Source of the DNA: Rothia mucilaginosa
Lineage (GTDB): Bacteria; Actinomycetota; Actinomycetes; Actinomycetales; Micrococcaceae
Assembly: GCF_019334805.1 (NCBI RefSeq)
Contig: NZ_CP079822.1
Location: forward strand, 2,108,001 to 2,172,000
Length of the DNA: 64,000 bases
Reading direction: 5' to 3'
How positions within the stretch are numbered: the stretch's first letter is position 1; each line of letters begins with the position of its first letter. Positions 56,399 to 64,000 of the stretch are shown piece by piece. The notes beneath the pieces are model-generated. The model had not been told where the DNA came from and ran no database searches. It worked only from the letters and a program-made list of their open reading frames with translations. The position numbers were made by a program, and so were the translations under genes.

Positions 56399-56884
56399 CT
56401 AGCGCTTCTTCTTCGGCTCGCACGCCACGCCGTCACCATCGGAATCAAGACCAGGACGGTAACCGGGCTCGCCACGATGCAACGGTGCCGCACCTGCCGC
56501 AATAGCTGCAGCACAATTCTTGTAATAAACACTCGACTGCGCCGGAGCCTGCTGAACAGGCTGTGCCGGTGCCTGCTGAGCAGGAGCCTCAGCCGCCGGC
56601 GCCTGTGCGGAAGGTGCCTCAGCAGCGGGAGCCTGCGCGGGAGCCTCAGTCGTCGGAACCGGAGACGGGGTTACCGTCGGAGAAGGAGACTCCGAAGGAG
56701 TCGCAGACGCACTCGGCGTCGGAGAAGAACTAGGGGTAGCCGAAACGGAAGCGGACGCAGAAGCAGACGTCGACGATGACGAAGCGGAGGGCGTGACCTT
56801 CGGAGCACGAATAGACGAAGAGCAGCCGGTCAGCAGCAGAGCACCCGCAAGAACACCAGCGGTCGCGGTGTGAATTTTCAACAC
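56399..56884 (-). CDS. lipoprotein with Excalibur calcium-binding domain
   Basis: 161 residues from a GTG after aaaggaatatt. Lipobox LTGC; Ser/Ala then Pro/Ala/Glu-rich linker; C-terminal Excalibur domain YYKNCAAAIAAGAAPLHRGE then DSDGDGVACE, the DxDxDGxxCE calcium-binding loop. Such domains are surface exposed; enzymatic function is not implied. Ends 15 bases from the shared terminator. Confidence 0.9.
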   Translation of the reverse strand: MLKIHTATAGVLAGALLLTGCSSSIRAPKVTPSASSSSTSASASASVSATPSSSPTPSASATPSESPSPTVTPSPVPTTEAPAQAPAAEAPSAQAPAAEAPAQQAPAQPVQQAPAQSSVYYKNCAAAIAAGAAPLHRGEPGYRPGLDSDGDGVACEPKKKR

Positions 56885-57025
56885 AATATTCCTTTATAAA
56901 GTGAGTGGACAAGGGTGTTCACCGTAGAACACACACTCAAGTGTAAAGGAAAACGGTCCCATCCGCAGGTAATATTGAGCCCCCAAAAATTTCTCACAAG
57001 GGAAGATGTAACGTGCGGGCATAGT

Positions 57026-57073
57026 AAAGCCCCCTCGTACCGGTTTAGCCAAGAACCGGCACAAGAGGGCTTC
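57026..57073 (-). terminator. terminator of the FrnE-like gene
   Basis: Arms aagccccctcgtaccggtt / aaccggcac.aagagggctt, followed on the minus strand by ttactatg. Same outer arm as hairpins at 56338 and 58080. Confidence 0.75.
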
Positions 57074-57188
57074 GCTATATCTGGGGGCACCAGCCAGGGA
57101 CACTAGGGGAGTAGCGCCCCCACTGGGATAGCTCTAGCGGGCAGCACTAGCCAGAACCATTGCCCAGAACCATTGCCCAGAGCCGCCG

Positions 57189-57929
57189 CTAGGAGCAGTT
57201 GCCGTTCACATCGCAGGACGGACCCGCCTCCGCAGCATTGGCACCCGCGCCGTCACCAGCCGCGCCCGCCAGCGGGTTCAGGAACTCCACACGGTGAGTC
57301 TCCTCCCACACCTGACGCAGCGCCTGCACCAGCATCTTCGCAGGCTGCGCACCACTGACCGCCCACTTCGACTCAATCAAAAAGAACGGCACACCATTAA
57401 TGCCCAGCTGACGCGCCAACTGCTCATCAGCACGCACATCCGCCGCGTAACGGTCACTCTTCAACACCGCCTCAACCTCGGCAGTATCCAGACCAATCTC
57501 AGAAGCAATATCCAGAATCGACTCGTGATTCTGCACCGAACGGCCCTGCGTAAAGTACGCCAGCTTAAACGCCTCCTGCGCCGCCGACGTCAAACCCTGC
57601 TCCGCCGCATAATGAATCACACGGTGCGCATCAAACGTGTTACCATACCGCGCCTGCCGCCAATTGAAATCCAAACCCACCTCGCGGGCACGCTCCGCCA
57701 ACGACTCCTGGCTCGCAATCGCCTGCTCCAGCGGCATCTGATACTTGCCCGCAATCAGCTCAGGCAGCGAACCGGCAGGATGCTCCGTAGCCGACGGATC
57801 CAGCTCAAAACTATGCCACACCACCTCAACCTCGTCACGGTGCTCAAACTCGGCGAGCGCCAGCTCCAGGTTACGCTTGCCCACGTAGCAGAAGGGGCAC
57901 ACAATATCGGACCAAATATCAATACGCAT
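57189..57929 (-). CDS. FrnE-like DsbA-family oxidoreductase
   Basis: 246 residues, no signal peptide. CPFC at 11–14 in MRIDIWSDIVCPFCYVGKRNLE and the cis-Pro GVPFFLIE. The C-terminus CDVNGNC gives a second Cys pair (CX5C), comparable to the second pair of Deinococcus FrnE. Members act as cytoplasmic disulfide isomerases in oxidative stress. ATG after gagaggaatagacgaca. Confidence 0.9.
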   Translation of the reverse strand: MRIDIWSDIVCPFCYVGKRNLELALAEFEHRDEVEVVWHSFELDPSATEHPAGSLPELIAGKYQMPLEQAIASQESLAERAREVGLDFNWRQARYGNTFDAHRVIHYAAEQGLTSAAQEAFKLAYFTQGRSVQNHESILDIASEIGLDTAEVEAVLKSDRYAADVRADEQLARQLGINGVPFFLIESKWAVSGAQPAKMLVQALRQVWEETHRVEFLNPLAGAAGDGAGANAAEAGPSCDVNGNCS

Positions 57930-58008
57930 TGTCGTCTATTCCTCTCACACTCGGATGCGGCACACTGCCGCCGTTCTACGCTCACCTAACGCCCCGGCTG
58001 CCGTACTT

Positions 58009-58069
58009 ATTCCCGCGGCTATTACCCGCGATTATTCCCGCCGGGTTTATCCCCAGTACGTATTCCCGC
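58009..58069. repeat. degenerate 13-bp tandem repeat
   Basis: Five copies of ATTCCCGC-like words begin at 58009, 58021, 58034, 58049 and 58062, about one every 13 bases. They lie between the FrnE-like gene start and the terminator of the next minus-strand gene, in the presumed promoter region. Confidence 0.65.
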
Positions 58070-58079
58070 AGGGCACGGC

Positions 58080-58139
58080 AAAGCCCCCTCGCGCCGGTCC
58101 GTACAGAATCTCTGCACGGGAACCGGGTCAAGGGGGCTT
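58080..58139 (-). terminator. terminator of the 58163–59278 deacetylase gene
   Basis: Outer arms aagcccccttg / cgagggggctt with an inner paired ccggt / accgg, followed on the minus strand by tgccgtgccc. Confidence 0.7.
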
Positions 58140-58162
58140 CACCAGGAAAGGTCTACACCAAC

Positions 58163-59278
58163 CTATCGGCGGGCAGTCGCCGAAGCGCTCTGCGAAGACG
58201 CCGGCGCCGTAGTAGCCGCCGGTGCCGTGGTCGCACGAGCAGCCGGAGCAGTCGTTGCCGCCGGAGCGGTCGTCGCCTGCTGGCTAGCCGCAACCTCATC
58301 CTCATAGCGGGTGGTCGGTGCCTGAGTCGGAGCCTCAGTGGTCGGCTCCGGGGTAGCTGCCTCCGTGGTCGCCTCGGGGGACGGGGTGTGCTCCTCCGGG
58401 GTGGGAGTCGGCGAAGGTGCCGCCGCCTTAATCTCTTCCTCGGATGCGTCACCGTAGTAGTCACGAACCGTCACCGCAGTCAGGCCGCGGTCATCGAGCA
58501 GGCCCTTCACCTTATCGAGGATCGGGATGATCGTCTCGTAGTTCAGGTGACCCAGCACGATCTGCTGCGGCAGCATGTAGCGGATGCAGCGCATGTAAAT
58601 CACGCGGGAGCTGGTCTTCGCCTCGTCACCGGTAGTGCCGTTCCACATGACCGGGCGGGTAAAACCAATCTCACCGGCCGCCTTCAGCACCGCATCGTTA
58701 TAGCGGCCGTAGGGCGGGCGGAAGTACGGCTTCGACGAGACACCGAACATGCTCATAATCTCGTCTTCGTTACGCTGTAGCTCTTCCTTCACACCCTCAG
58801 CATCCAGGGTGGTCAGATCAGCGTGGCTGTAGGTATGGTTCGCAACCTGAATCTGGCCGCTCTGAACCAGCGGACGCAGCAACGACACATGCTCCTTAAA
58901 ACCGGTGTAAGAAGCGTTAATGAAGAACGTCAGGCGAGTATTCGTACGCTTCGAGAACTCAGCGTAGCCGCGAATCGCCTCCGGGCTTGCGCCGTCATCA
59001 ACAGTCCACGCAACATACTTGCCGTCACCAATGAGGGAGTTGCCGATACCGGGCCATTCGCGCGGCTTATCAACCGGGTTGCCAGCAGCGGCAACCGTCG
59101 GCGAATTCGTGGGTGCGGGGCGAGTAGCAGCAGCAGAGGTCTCGCCGCCAGCCTGATACGGAGTGAAATTACCGCTGGTGCCGTCGTAGTCATTCGACTT
59201 CTTCGAGCAGGCAGCAATCAGCGGAAGCATAGCAGTGCCGAGCACAAAAAGTCGGCGGTTAGGCTGTGAGTGGGTCAT
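58163..59278 (-). CDS. polysaccharide deacetylase (NodB) lipoprotein, paralogue
   Basis: 371 residues. Signal NRRLFVLGTAMLPLIAAC with lipobox IAAC and a possible twin-arginine pair. The NodB domain matches the 54986 gene almost motif by motif: KYVAWTVDDG, HTYSH, RPPYGRYN, IVLGHLNYETIIPILDKVKGLLDDRGLTAVTVRDYYG. It differs by a Thr/Pro/Ala-rich tail of about 110 residues after the domain. ATG after ctggagagt. Probably a duplication, now 3 kb away on the opposite strand. Confidence 0.9.
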   Translation of the reverse strand: MTHSQPNRRLFVLGTAMLPLIAACSKKSNDYDGTSGNFTPYQAGGETSAAATRPAPTNSPTVAAAGNPVDKPREWPGIGNSLIGDGKYVAWTVDDGASPEAIRGYAEFSKRTNTRLTFFINASYTGFKEHVSLLRPLVQSGQIQVANHTYSHADLTTLDAEGVKEELQRNEDEIMSMFGVSSKPYFRPPYGRYNDAVLKAAGEIGFTRPVMWNGTTGDEAKTSSRVIYMRCIRYMLPQQIVLGHLNYETIIPILDKVKGLLDDRGLTAVTVRDYYGDASEEEIKAAAPSPTPTPEEHTPSPEATTEAATPEPTTEAPTQAPTTRYEDEVAASQQATTAPAATTAPAARATTAPAATTAPASSQSASATARR

Positions 59279-59455
59279 ACTCTCCAGGATAACGCCCCCA
59301 CCTGCAAGGAACGAATCTGAACAGCGAATACACCCTAAATAATGTGCACATCACACCCCGCGCTCAGCACCACAGTATTAATAGGTATAAAAACTAGGTA
59401 TAAGAACACAAAATCCTAAAGCCGCAAGCCGGTAACGCTCCGCTACACTAGTGGG

Positions 59456-60565
59456 ATGGAGAATCTGGGCACTCACGAATTGCGCAACCTTGTGAACGAT
59501 GCTGCCGACGAGGCTGTCAACATCGGCTACCGTGTTGCAGACCGGCTGCACAGGTGGCGCGAAAAGCGTGCCATCGCTGCCGGTCGCGAGCCTATCCTCG
59601 TGCCCACCGAAGGCTACGGTCGCGCTGCCTCCGACGGAAACCCCGGCTGGGTCCGCGTCATCGCCCGCGCACTCTACAAAACGGTCAACCTCGAACGCCT
59701 GCTACAGGTTGTAGAAGGCACCCAAGACACCGCCAACCCCATGCGCGGCTGGCGCTCCTTCACCGCAACCGCAATGTCCGATGCACCCGTCACCATCGTC
59801 ATCGACGGTACCAAGCACGAGGCGTACACCGACCGCGGCGGCGTGCTCGACGTCAAACTCAGCATCGACCTGGAACCCGGCATGCACGAAGTCATCATGT
59901 ATGTGCCCGGCTCCCGCGCCGTAGCAACCAGCGTCTACATCGTTCCCGAAAGCCAGAAGCTCGGCGTCATCATGGACGTCGACGACACCGTCATGGTCAC
60001 CATGCTGCCGCGCCCCCTGGTTGCCGCCTGGAACTCTTTCATCCTCGACGAGCACGCACGCATCCCCACCCCCGGCATGGCGGTCATGACCGACCGTATC
60101 CGCCGCAGCCACCCGGATGCGCCGTTCATGTACCTATCCACCGGCGCCTGGAACATTACCCCGACCCTGCGCCGCTTCCTCAGCCGTAACGGCTACCCGC
60201 GCGGCACGTTCCTGCTCACCGACTGGGGCCCCACCCCGGACCGCTGGTTCCGCTCCGGAACCAACCACAAGGTCGATTCCCTGCGCCGCCTCGCCGAGGA
60301 ATTCCCGCAGATGAAATGGATCCTCGTCGGTGACGACGGCCAGCGCGACCCGTACATCTACAACGGCTTCGCGGTACGCTACCCGGACAACGTGGCGGCA
60401 ATCGTCATCCGCAACCTGACGGTGGGGGAGACCATGCTCGCCTCCGGTCGCGTGTGGAGCGACTACCGTGCTGAACAGATGATGCGCTCGCCGCTGTGGA
60501 TTGAAGCCACAGACGGCGTAACGCTGAGCAAGAAGCTGCGTGAGCTGGGCCTGATCGATTTCTAG
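59456..60565 (+). CDS. App1-type (DUF2183) phosphatase
   Basis: 369 residues. The HAD-like App1 catalytic domain starts at LGVIMDVDDTVMVT (nucleophile Asp in DVDDT), then YLSTGAWNI and WILVGDDGQRDPYIY supply the later HAD motifs. Yeast App1 is a phosphatidate phosphatase; bacterial members are uncharacterised. The N-terminal 160 residues include a beta domain also usual in this family. A -10-like TACACT ends 6 bases before the ATG, again suggesting a leaderless transcript. Confidence 0.9.
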   Translation: MENLGTHELRNLVNDAADEAVNIGYRVADRLHRWREKRAIAAGREPILVPTEGYGRAASDGNPGWVRVIARALYKTVNLERLLQVVEGTQDTANPMRGWRSFTATAMSDAPVTIVIDGTKHEAYTDRGGVLDVKLSIDLEPGMHEVIMYVPGSRAVATSVYIVPESQKLGVIMDVDDTVMVTMLPRPLVAAWNSFILDEHARIPTPGMAVMTDRIRRSHPDAPFMYLSTGAWNITPTLRRFLSRNGYPRGTFLLTDWGPTPDRWFRSGTNHKVDSLRRLAEEFPQMKWILVGDDGQRDPYIYNGFAVRYPDNVAAIVIRNLTVGETMLASGRVWSDYRAEQMMRSPLWIEATDGVTLSKKLRELGLIDF

Positions 60566-60610
60566 CCGGTCACTGTTCGCCGGTTGCTAAAACCTGCGCC
60601 TATGGCCTGT

Positions 60611-60657
60611 AAACCCACCGCAAATACCGCGAAATACCGGTATATGCGGTGGGTTTT
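60611..60657 (+). terminator. terminator after App1-type gene
   Basis: Arms aaacccaccgca / tgcggtgggttt followed by tgctgttt. Confidence 0.8.
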
Positions 60658-60969
60658 GCTGTTTCAGTGGAATTAACCAACATAAACCCACGACACACCG
60701 GCTCATCAAAAAGAGTTAAAAATCTTTTCTACAGCTTTAATCACACAGCTTAAAGCCGCTCGAAGGGGGTTAACCCTCGCCTTTAAGAAAGTCCGTTCTG
60801 CTTTAAAACCGCGCCGTTCCGCGTAAGAACGCGTGAGAGTTAAGATCTCTTTAAAATCAAGCCCGAATCTGCCGGGTTTTATGCCCCCGAAAGCATACAT
60901 GAGGTTAACTGAACCTCAACTTGGCGGGCTTATGAACCCTTAAAAATCCTGACCAACTTAAACCCCACC

Positions 60970-60978
60970 TGTGGATAA
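60970..60978 (-). promoter_or_regulatory. DnaA box
   Basis: TGTGGATAA, the exact complement of the consensus TTATCCACA. Confidence 0.65.
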
Positions 60979-61024
60979 CCCGGCACACCCCGCGAAAATC
61001 CAACGAACTAGCCCCGCGGCAGGG

Positions 61025-61033
61025 TGTGGATAA
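61025..61033 (-). promoter_or_regulatory. DnaA box
   Basis: Second exact TGTGGATAA, 55 bases after the first in the same orientation. Confidence 0.65.
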
Positions 61034-61096
61034 GCTGTAGACACCCCCTCTTAAGTGGGTTCAGCTGTGGGTTTATCGAACGAAACACGCCCCTCA

Positions 61097-61145
61097 CACC
61101 ACATCATCTTGTGGTGCAGAAAAATCTCGACACTAGATGTAGTAT
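61097..61145 (+). promoter_or_regulatory. NrdR-like box pair before nrdHIE
   Basis: Box A ccacatcatcttgtgg (61099–61114) is a palindrome within caccaca / tgtggtg. Box B acactagatgtagtat (61130–61145) matches 13 of 16 positions of acaCwAtATaTwGtgt. Their centres are 31 bases apart, the spacing known for NrdR pairs. NrdR represses ribonucleotide reductase genes when dATP is high. Confidence 0.7.
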
Positions 61146-61338
61146 TAATACTCGGTTCCACCACTACGGCACTTTTGAGCGCCCTGCCCCCGCGCAGGAA
61201 ACCGCCACACCCCACTAGGAGGGGTAGCGGACGGCACCGCGCTCACCGTCAACACCACGTGGTGAACCGCAGACGAAACACGCCAGATTCATTCACGAGA
61301 TAACCCCGCCTGAGCGGGAGAAAGTAAGAGGCATTCCC

Positions 61339-61563
61339 ATGGTAGTGACCGTGTACACCAAGCCGCAGTGCGTCCAGTGCAACATGACCTACCGCGCCCT
61401 CGACGCGAAGGGTATCAGCTACACCAAGGTTGATATCACCGAAGACGCTCAGGCCCTCGAAATGGTCAAGTCCCTCGGCTACATGCAGGCACCCGTCGTC
61501 ATCGCAGGCGACGAGCACTGGTCCGGCTTCCAGCCCGACAAGATCAACGCTCTGGCAGCGTAA
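61339..61563 (+). CDS. nrdH: glutaredoxin-like protein NrdH
   Basis: 74 residues. Electron donor for class Ib ribonucleotide reductase. CVQC at 11–14 in VYTKPQCVQCNMTYRAL and the C-terminal WSGFQPDKI are the NrdH signature. ATG after gtaagaggcattccc. First gene of nrdHIE. Confidence 0.97.
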   Translation: MVVTVYTKPQCVQCNMTYRALDAKGISYTKVDITEDAQALEMVKSLGYMQAPVVIAGDEHWSGFQPDKINALAA

Positions 61564-61637
61564 CAACCCAGCCGAAACCCGCACCAACGGGAATCGGCAC
61601 GGAACTCACACCGGCACACGAGAATAAGGAGTACACA

Positions 61638-62165
61638 TTGAGTACCACCCTCACGCCCAATCCCGTCGACGAGCACGCAGAAATCCGCAAGATTCTTATG
61701 GATGCACGCAACGCCTCCGAGGGTCGAGCGACCGAGGTCCTGGACGACACCGCGCCGCTCATCGTGTACTTCTCCTCCATCTCCGGTAACACCCACAAGT
61801 TCGTGGAGAAGATCCGTGCCCGCCGCCTCCGCCTGCCGCTGCGCACCGGCGAAGACACCCTCATTCTTGATGAGCCGTTCGTGCTCGTCGTCCCCACCTA
61901 CGGCAAGCCTGAAGGCGCCGGTAACGTTCCCCCGCAGGTGGTTAAATTCCTGAACGTGGAGCAAAATCGCAACCACATGATCGGTGTGATTGGCTCCGGC
62001 AACACCAACTTTGGTCCGCTCTTCGGTATCGCGGCAGACATTGTCGCCAAGAAGTGCGATGTGCCCGTGCTCTTCAAGTTTGAGCTCATGGGCACCGATT
62101 CAGATGTAGAAAAAGTCAACGAAGGATTGGAAGCATTTTGGACGCAAAACTGCCCTCAGCACTAG
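61638..62165 (+). CDS. nrdI: flavodoxin-like protein NrdI
   Basis: 175 residues from a TTG with aataaggagtacaca in front. It supplies the oxidant that builds the dimanganese-tyrosyl cofactor of NrdF. The flavodoxin part begins at [18 protein letters not shown], with [16 protein letters not shown] and GSGNTNFG around the FMN. About 40 residues precede it, more than in most NrdI proteins, so a later start cannot be excluded although no better ribosome site is seen. It overlaps nrdE by 28 bases. Confidence 0.94.
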   Translation: MSTTLTPNPVDEHAEIRKILMDARNASEGRATEVLDDTAPLIVYFSSISGNTHKFVEKIRARRLRLPLRTGEDTLILDEPFVLVVPTYGKPEGAGNVPPQVVKFLNVEQNRNHMIGVIGSGNTNFGPLFGIAADIVAKKCDVPVLFKFELMGTDSDVEKVNEGLEAFWTQNCPQH

Positions 62166-64000
62166 AAACTCTCGGTGCGAGCCACAGCGGCAAGAGCGTG
62201 CCCGAGAAGTTCAAGGGTATGAGCTACCACGAGCTGAACGCACTGCTGAACCTCTACGATGAGAACGGCCAGATTCAGTTCGATGCAGACCGTCAGGCTG
62301 CACGTCAGTACTTCCTGCAGCACGTCAACAACAACACCGTCTTCTTCCACGACCTGGAAGAGAAGATCGAGTACCTGATCGAGAACCAGTACTACGAGCC
62401 GGAACTCTTCGACAAGTACAACTTCCAGTTCATTAAGAACCTGTTCAAGCGTGCCTACGCCGTGAAGTTCCGCTTCCCGACCTTCCTGGGTGCCTTCAAG
62501 TTCTACACCTCCTACGCGCTCAAGACCTTCGACGGTCAGCGCTACCTGGAGCGTTTTGAAGACCGCGTCTGCATGGTCGCGCTGCTGCTGGCAGAAGGCA
62601 ACGAGAAGCTTGCCGAAGACATCGTCGACGAGATCATCTCCGGCCGTTTTCAGCCGGCAACCCCGACCTTCCTCAACGCAGGTAAGAAGCAGCGCGGCGA
62701 GCTCGTCTCCTGCTTCCTGCTGCGCATGGAAGACAACATGGAGTCCATCGGCCGCTCCATCAACTCTGCACTGCAGCTCTCCAAGCGCGGCGGCGGCGTG
62801 GCATTCGCCCTGACCAACCTGCGCGAATCCGGTGCGCCCATTAAGAAGATTGAGAACCAGTCCTCGGGCGTTATCCCCGTCATGAAGCTGCTGGAAGACG
62901 CCTTCTCCTACGCAAACCAGCTCGGCGCACGTCAGGGTGCCGGTGCCGTCTACCTGCACGCACACCACCCCGACATCTACGCCTTCCTGGACACCAAGCG
63001 TGAGAACGCTGACGAGAAGATCCGCATCAAGACCCTCTCCCTGGGCGTTGTCATCCCCGACATCACCTTCGAGCTGGCAAAGAAGAACGAGGACATGTAC
63101 CTCTTCTCCCCGTACGATGTGGAACGCATCTACGGCGTGCCCTTCTCCGACATCAACGTCTCCGAGAAGTACTACGAGATGGTCGACGATGCACGCATCA
63201 CCAAGACCAAGATCAACGCACGCGAGTTCTTCCAGACCATCGCAGAGATCCAGTTCGAGTCCGGCTACCCGTACGTGATGTTCGAAGACACCGTCAACCG
63301 CGCGAACCCCATCGCCGGTAAGGTCATCATGTCCAACCTGTGCTCCGAGATCCTGCAGGTTTCTGAGCCGTCCACCTACCACGCTGACCTCGGCTACGAG
63401 ACCGTCGGTAAGGACATCTCCTGCAACCTCGGTTCGCTGAACATTGCACTGACCATGGACGGCGACGACTTCGGCAAGACCGTGGAAACCGCGATTCGTT
63501 CGCTGACCTCCGTCTCCGACCAGTCCGACATCCGCTCCGTACCCTCCATCGAGCGCGGCAACAACATGAGCCACGCCGTGGGTCTGGGCCAGATGAACCT
63601 GCACGGCTACCTGGCACGCGAGCACGTCTACTACGGTTCCGAAGAAGCACTGGACTTCACCAACATGTACTTCTACACCGTCGCCTACCACGCAATTCGC
63701 GCCTCCATGCAGATTGCTAAGGAACGCGGCCAGCGTTTCGAGGGCTTCGAGAACTCGAAGTACGCATCCGGTGAGTTCTTCGCAAAGTACATTGAGAAGG
63801 AATGGGCACCGCAGACCGAGCGTACCCGCGAACTGTTCGCTAAGCACCACATCCCCACCCGTGAAGAGTGGATCCAGCTGGCTGCTGACGTGGCACAGTA
63901 CGGCATGTACAACCAGAACCTGCAGGCTGTTCCGCCGACCGGCTCCATCTCCTACATCAACGGCTCGACCTCTTCGATTCACCCGATTGCTTCGAAGATT
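62138..64000 (+). CDS. nrdE: class Ib ribonucleotide reductase alpha subunit NrdE (partial)
   Basis: 621 residues in the window, cut at its right edge; about 100 are missing. Start is probably the TTG at 62138 with gaaggattgg before it. Reduces NDPs to dNDPs. [21 protein letters not shown] opens the conserved part; [22 protein letters not shown] contains a catalytic Cys; SNLCSEIL and NLGSLNIAL form the active-site region; [19 protein letters not shown] follows. No N-terminal ATP-cone, as expected for class Ib. NrdF should lie beyond the window. Confidence 0.96.
   Translation, partial: MDAKLPSALETLGASHSGKSVPEKFKGMSYHELNALLNLYDENGQIQFDADRQAARQYFLQHVNNNTVFFHDLEEKIEYLIENQYYEPELFDKYNFQFIKNLFKRAYAVKFRFPTFLGAFKFYTSYALKTFDGQRYLERFEDRVCMVALLLAEGNEKLAEDIVDEIISGRFQPATPTFLNAGKKQRGELVSCFLLRMEDNMESIGRSINSALQLSKRGGGVAFALTNLRESGAPIKKIENQSSGVIPVMKLLEDAFSYANQLGARQGAGAVYLHAHHPDIYAFLDTKRENADEKIRIKTLSLGVVIPDITFELAKKNEDMYLFSPYDVERIYGVPFSDINVSEKYYEMVDDARITKTKINAREFFQTIAEIQFESGYPYVMFEDTVNRANPIAGKVIMSNLCSEILQVSEPSTYHADLGYETVGKDISCNLGSLNIALTMDGDDFGKTVETAIRSLTSVSDQSDIRSVPSIERGNNMSHAVGLGQMNLHGYLAREHVYYGSEEALDFTNMYFYTVAYHAIRASMQIAKERGQRFEGFENSKYASGEFFAKYIEKEWAPQTERTRELFAKHHIPTREEWIQLAADVAQYGMYNQNLQAVPPTGSISYINGSTSSIHPIASKI

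Larger units (their letters stand above)
60658..61098. other. TTAA-rich non-coding region with DnaA boxes, upstream of nrdH
   Basis: Contains twelve TTAA tetramers between 60673 and 60961, far more than expected at this GC content, often as ctttaa, and one ggttaacc palindrome at 60769. Two perfect DnaA boxes TGTGGATAA lie at 60970 and 61025. No gene is supported. Confidence 0.7.

Noticed and set aside
61141..61152. agtattaatact palindrome as a separate operator
   Set aside because: It overlaps the right half of NrdR-like box B and can be explained by it or by the promoter -10 region.

Overview
The window reads as chromosome of a moderately high-GC actinobacterium of the Micrococcaceae, most probably an oral Rothia (R. 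mucilaginosa-like). This is an inference from protein recognition: a mycothiol-dependent nitroreductase of the Rv2466c type, an actinobacterial ultrashort-stem-I T-box before ileS, LAxTG (class E sortase) sorting signals, and a gene order resembling the Mycobacterium clpX–valS–folC–rne–rplU–rpmA–obg–nadD–rsfS block.

Layout. 0.4–8.2 kb: clpX, the nitroreductase, an LssY-C membrane protein and valS (minus strand). 8.2–10 kb: small unknown genes and a short-chain dehydrogenase. 10.5–24.5 kb: the most distinctive region, six consecutive large exported proteins on the plus strand. Five carry one or more copies of the same roughly 90-residue beta-rich domain. The sixth is an HtaA-type haem-binding protein with a long Pro/Thr and Ser/Ala stalk. 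Three of the six (first, second, sixth) end in canonical LAxTG signals; the middle three have a C-terminal membrane segment without the motif. 24.6–29.9 kb: nitrite reduction and sirohaem genes (CbiX/SirB-type chelatase, nirD, nirB, cobA), with two adjacent DtxR/IdeR-like iron boxes between the divergent nirD and nirB. 30.1–32.3 kb: two paralogous Tat-type lipoproteins. 32.3–33.3 kb: about 1 kb without a gene, then the T-box leader and ileS.

37–52 kb returns to the conserved backbone: folC with an unusual acidic/Ala-rich tail, a TenA-like protein, VKOR, RNase E/G, rplU-rpmA-obg, nadD, a tail-anchored acidic protein, rsfS and tRNA-Ala(GGC). 52–60.6 kb holds a CDF metal exporter, a glutaminase-STAS fusion, two paralogous NodB-type deacetylase lipoproteins, an Excalibur lipoprotein, a FrnE-like DsbA and an App1-type phosphatase. 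The window ends in the class Ib ribonucleotide reductase operon nrdH-nrdI-nrdE (nrdE cut by the window edge). It is preceded by a TTAA-rich non-coding stretch with two perfect DnaA boxes and a pair of NrdR-like boxes whose centres are 31 bp apart.

The themes that connect the genes are iron and haem (HtaA protein, sirohaem, iron boxes), nitrite reduction, envelope and surface display (sorted proteins, lipoproteins, deacetylases, VKOR/DsbA oxidative folding), and core translation, RNA and dNTP supply. No insertion sequence, phage gene, CRISPR array or rRNA was seen. All intrinsic terminators were judged by eye from inverted repeats.
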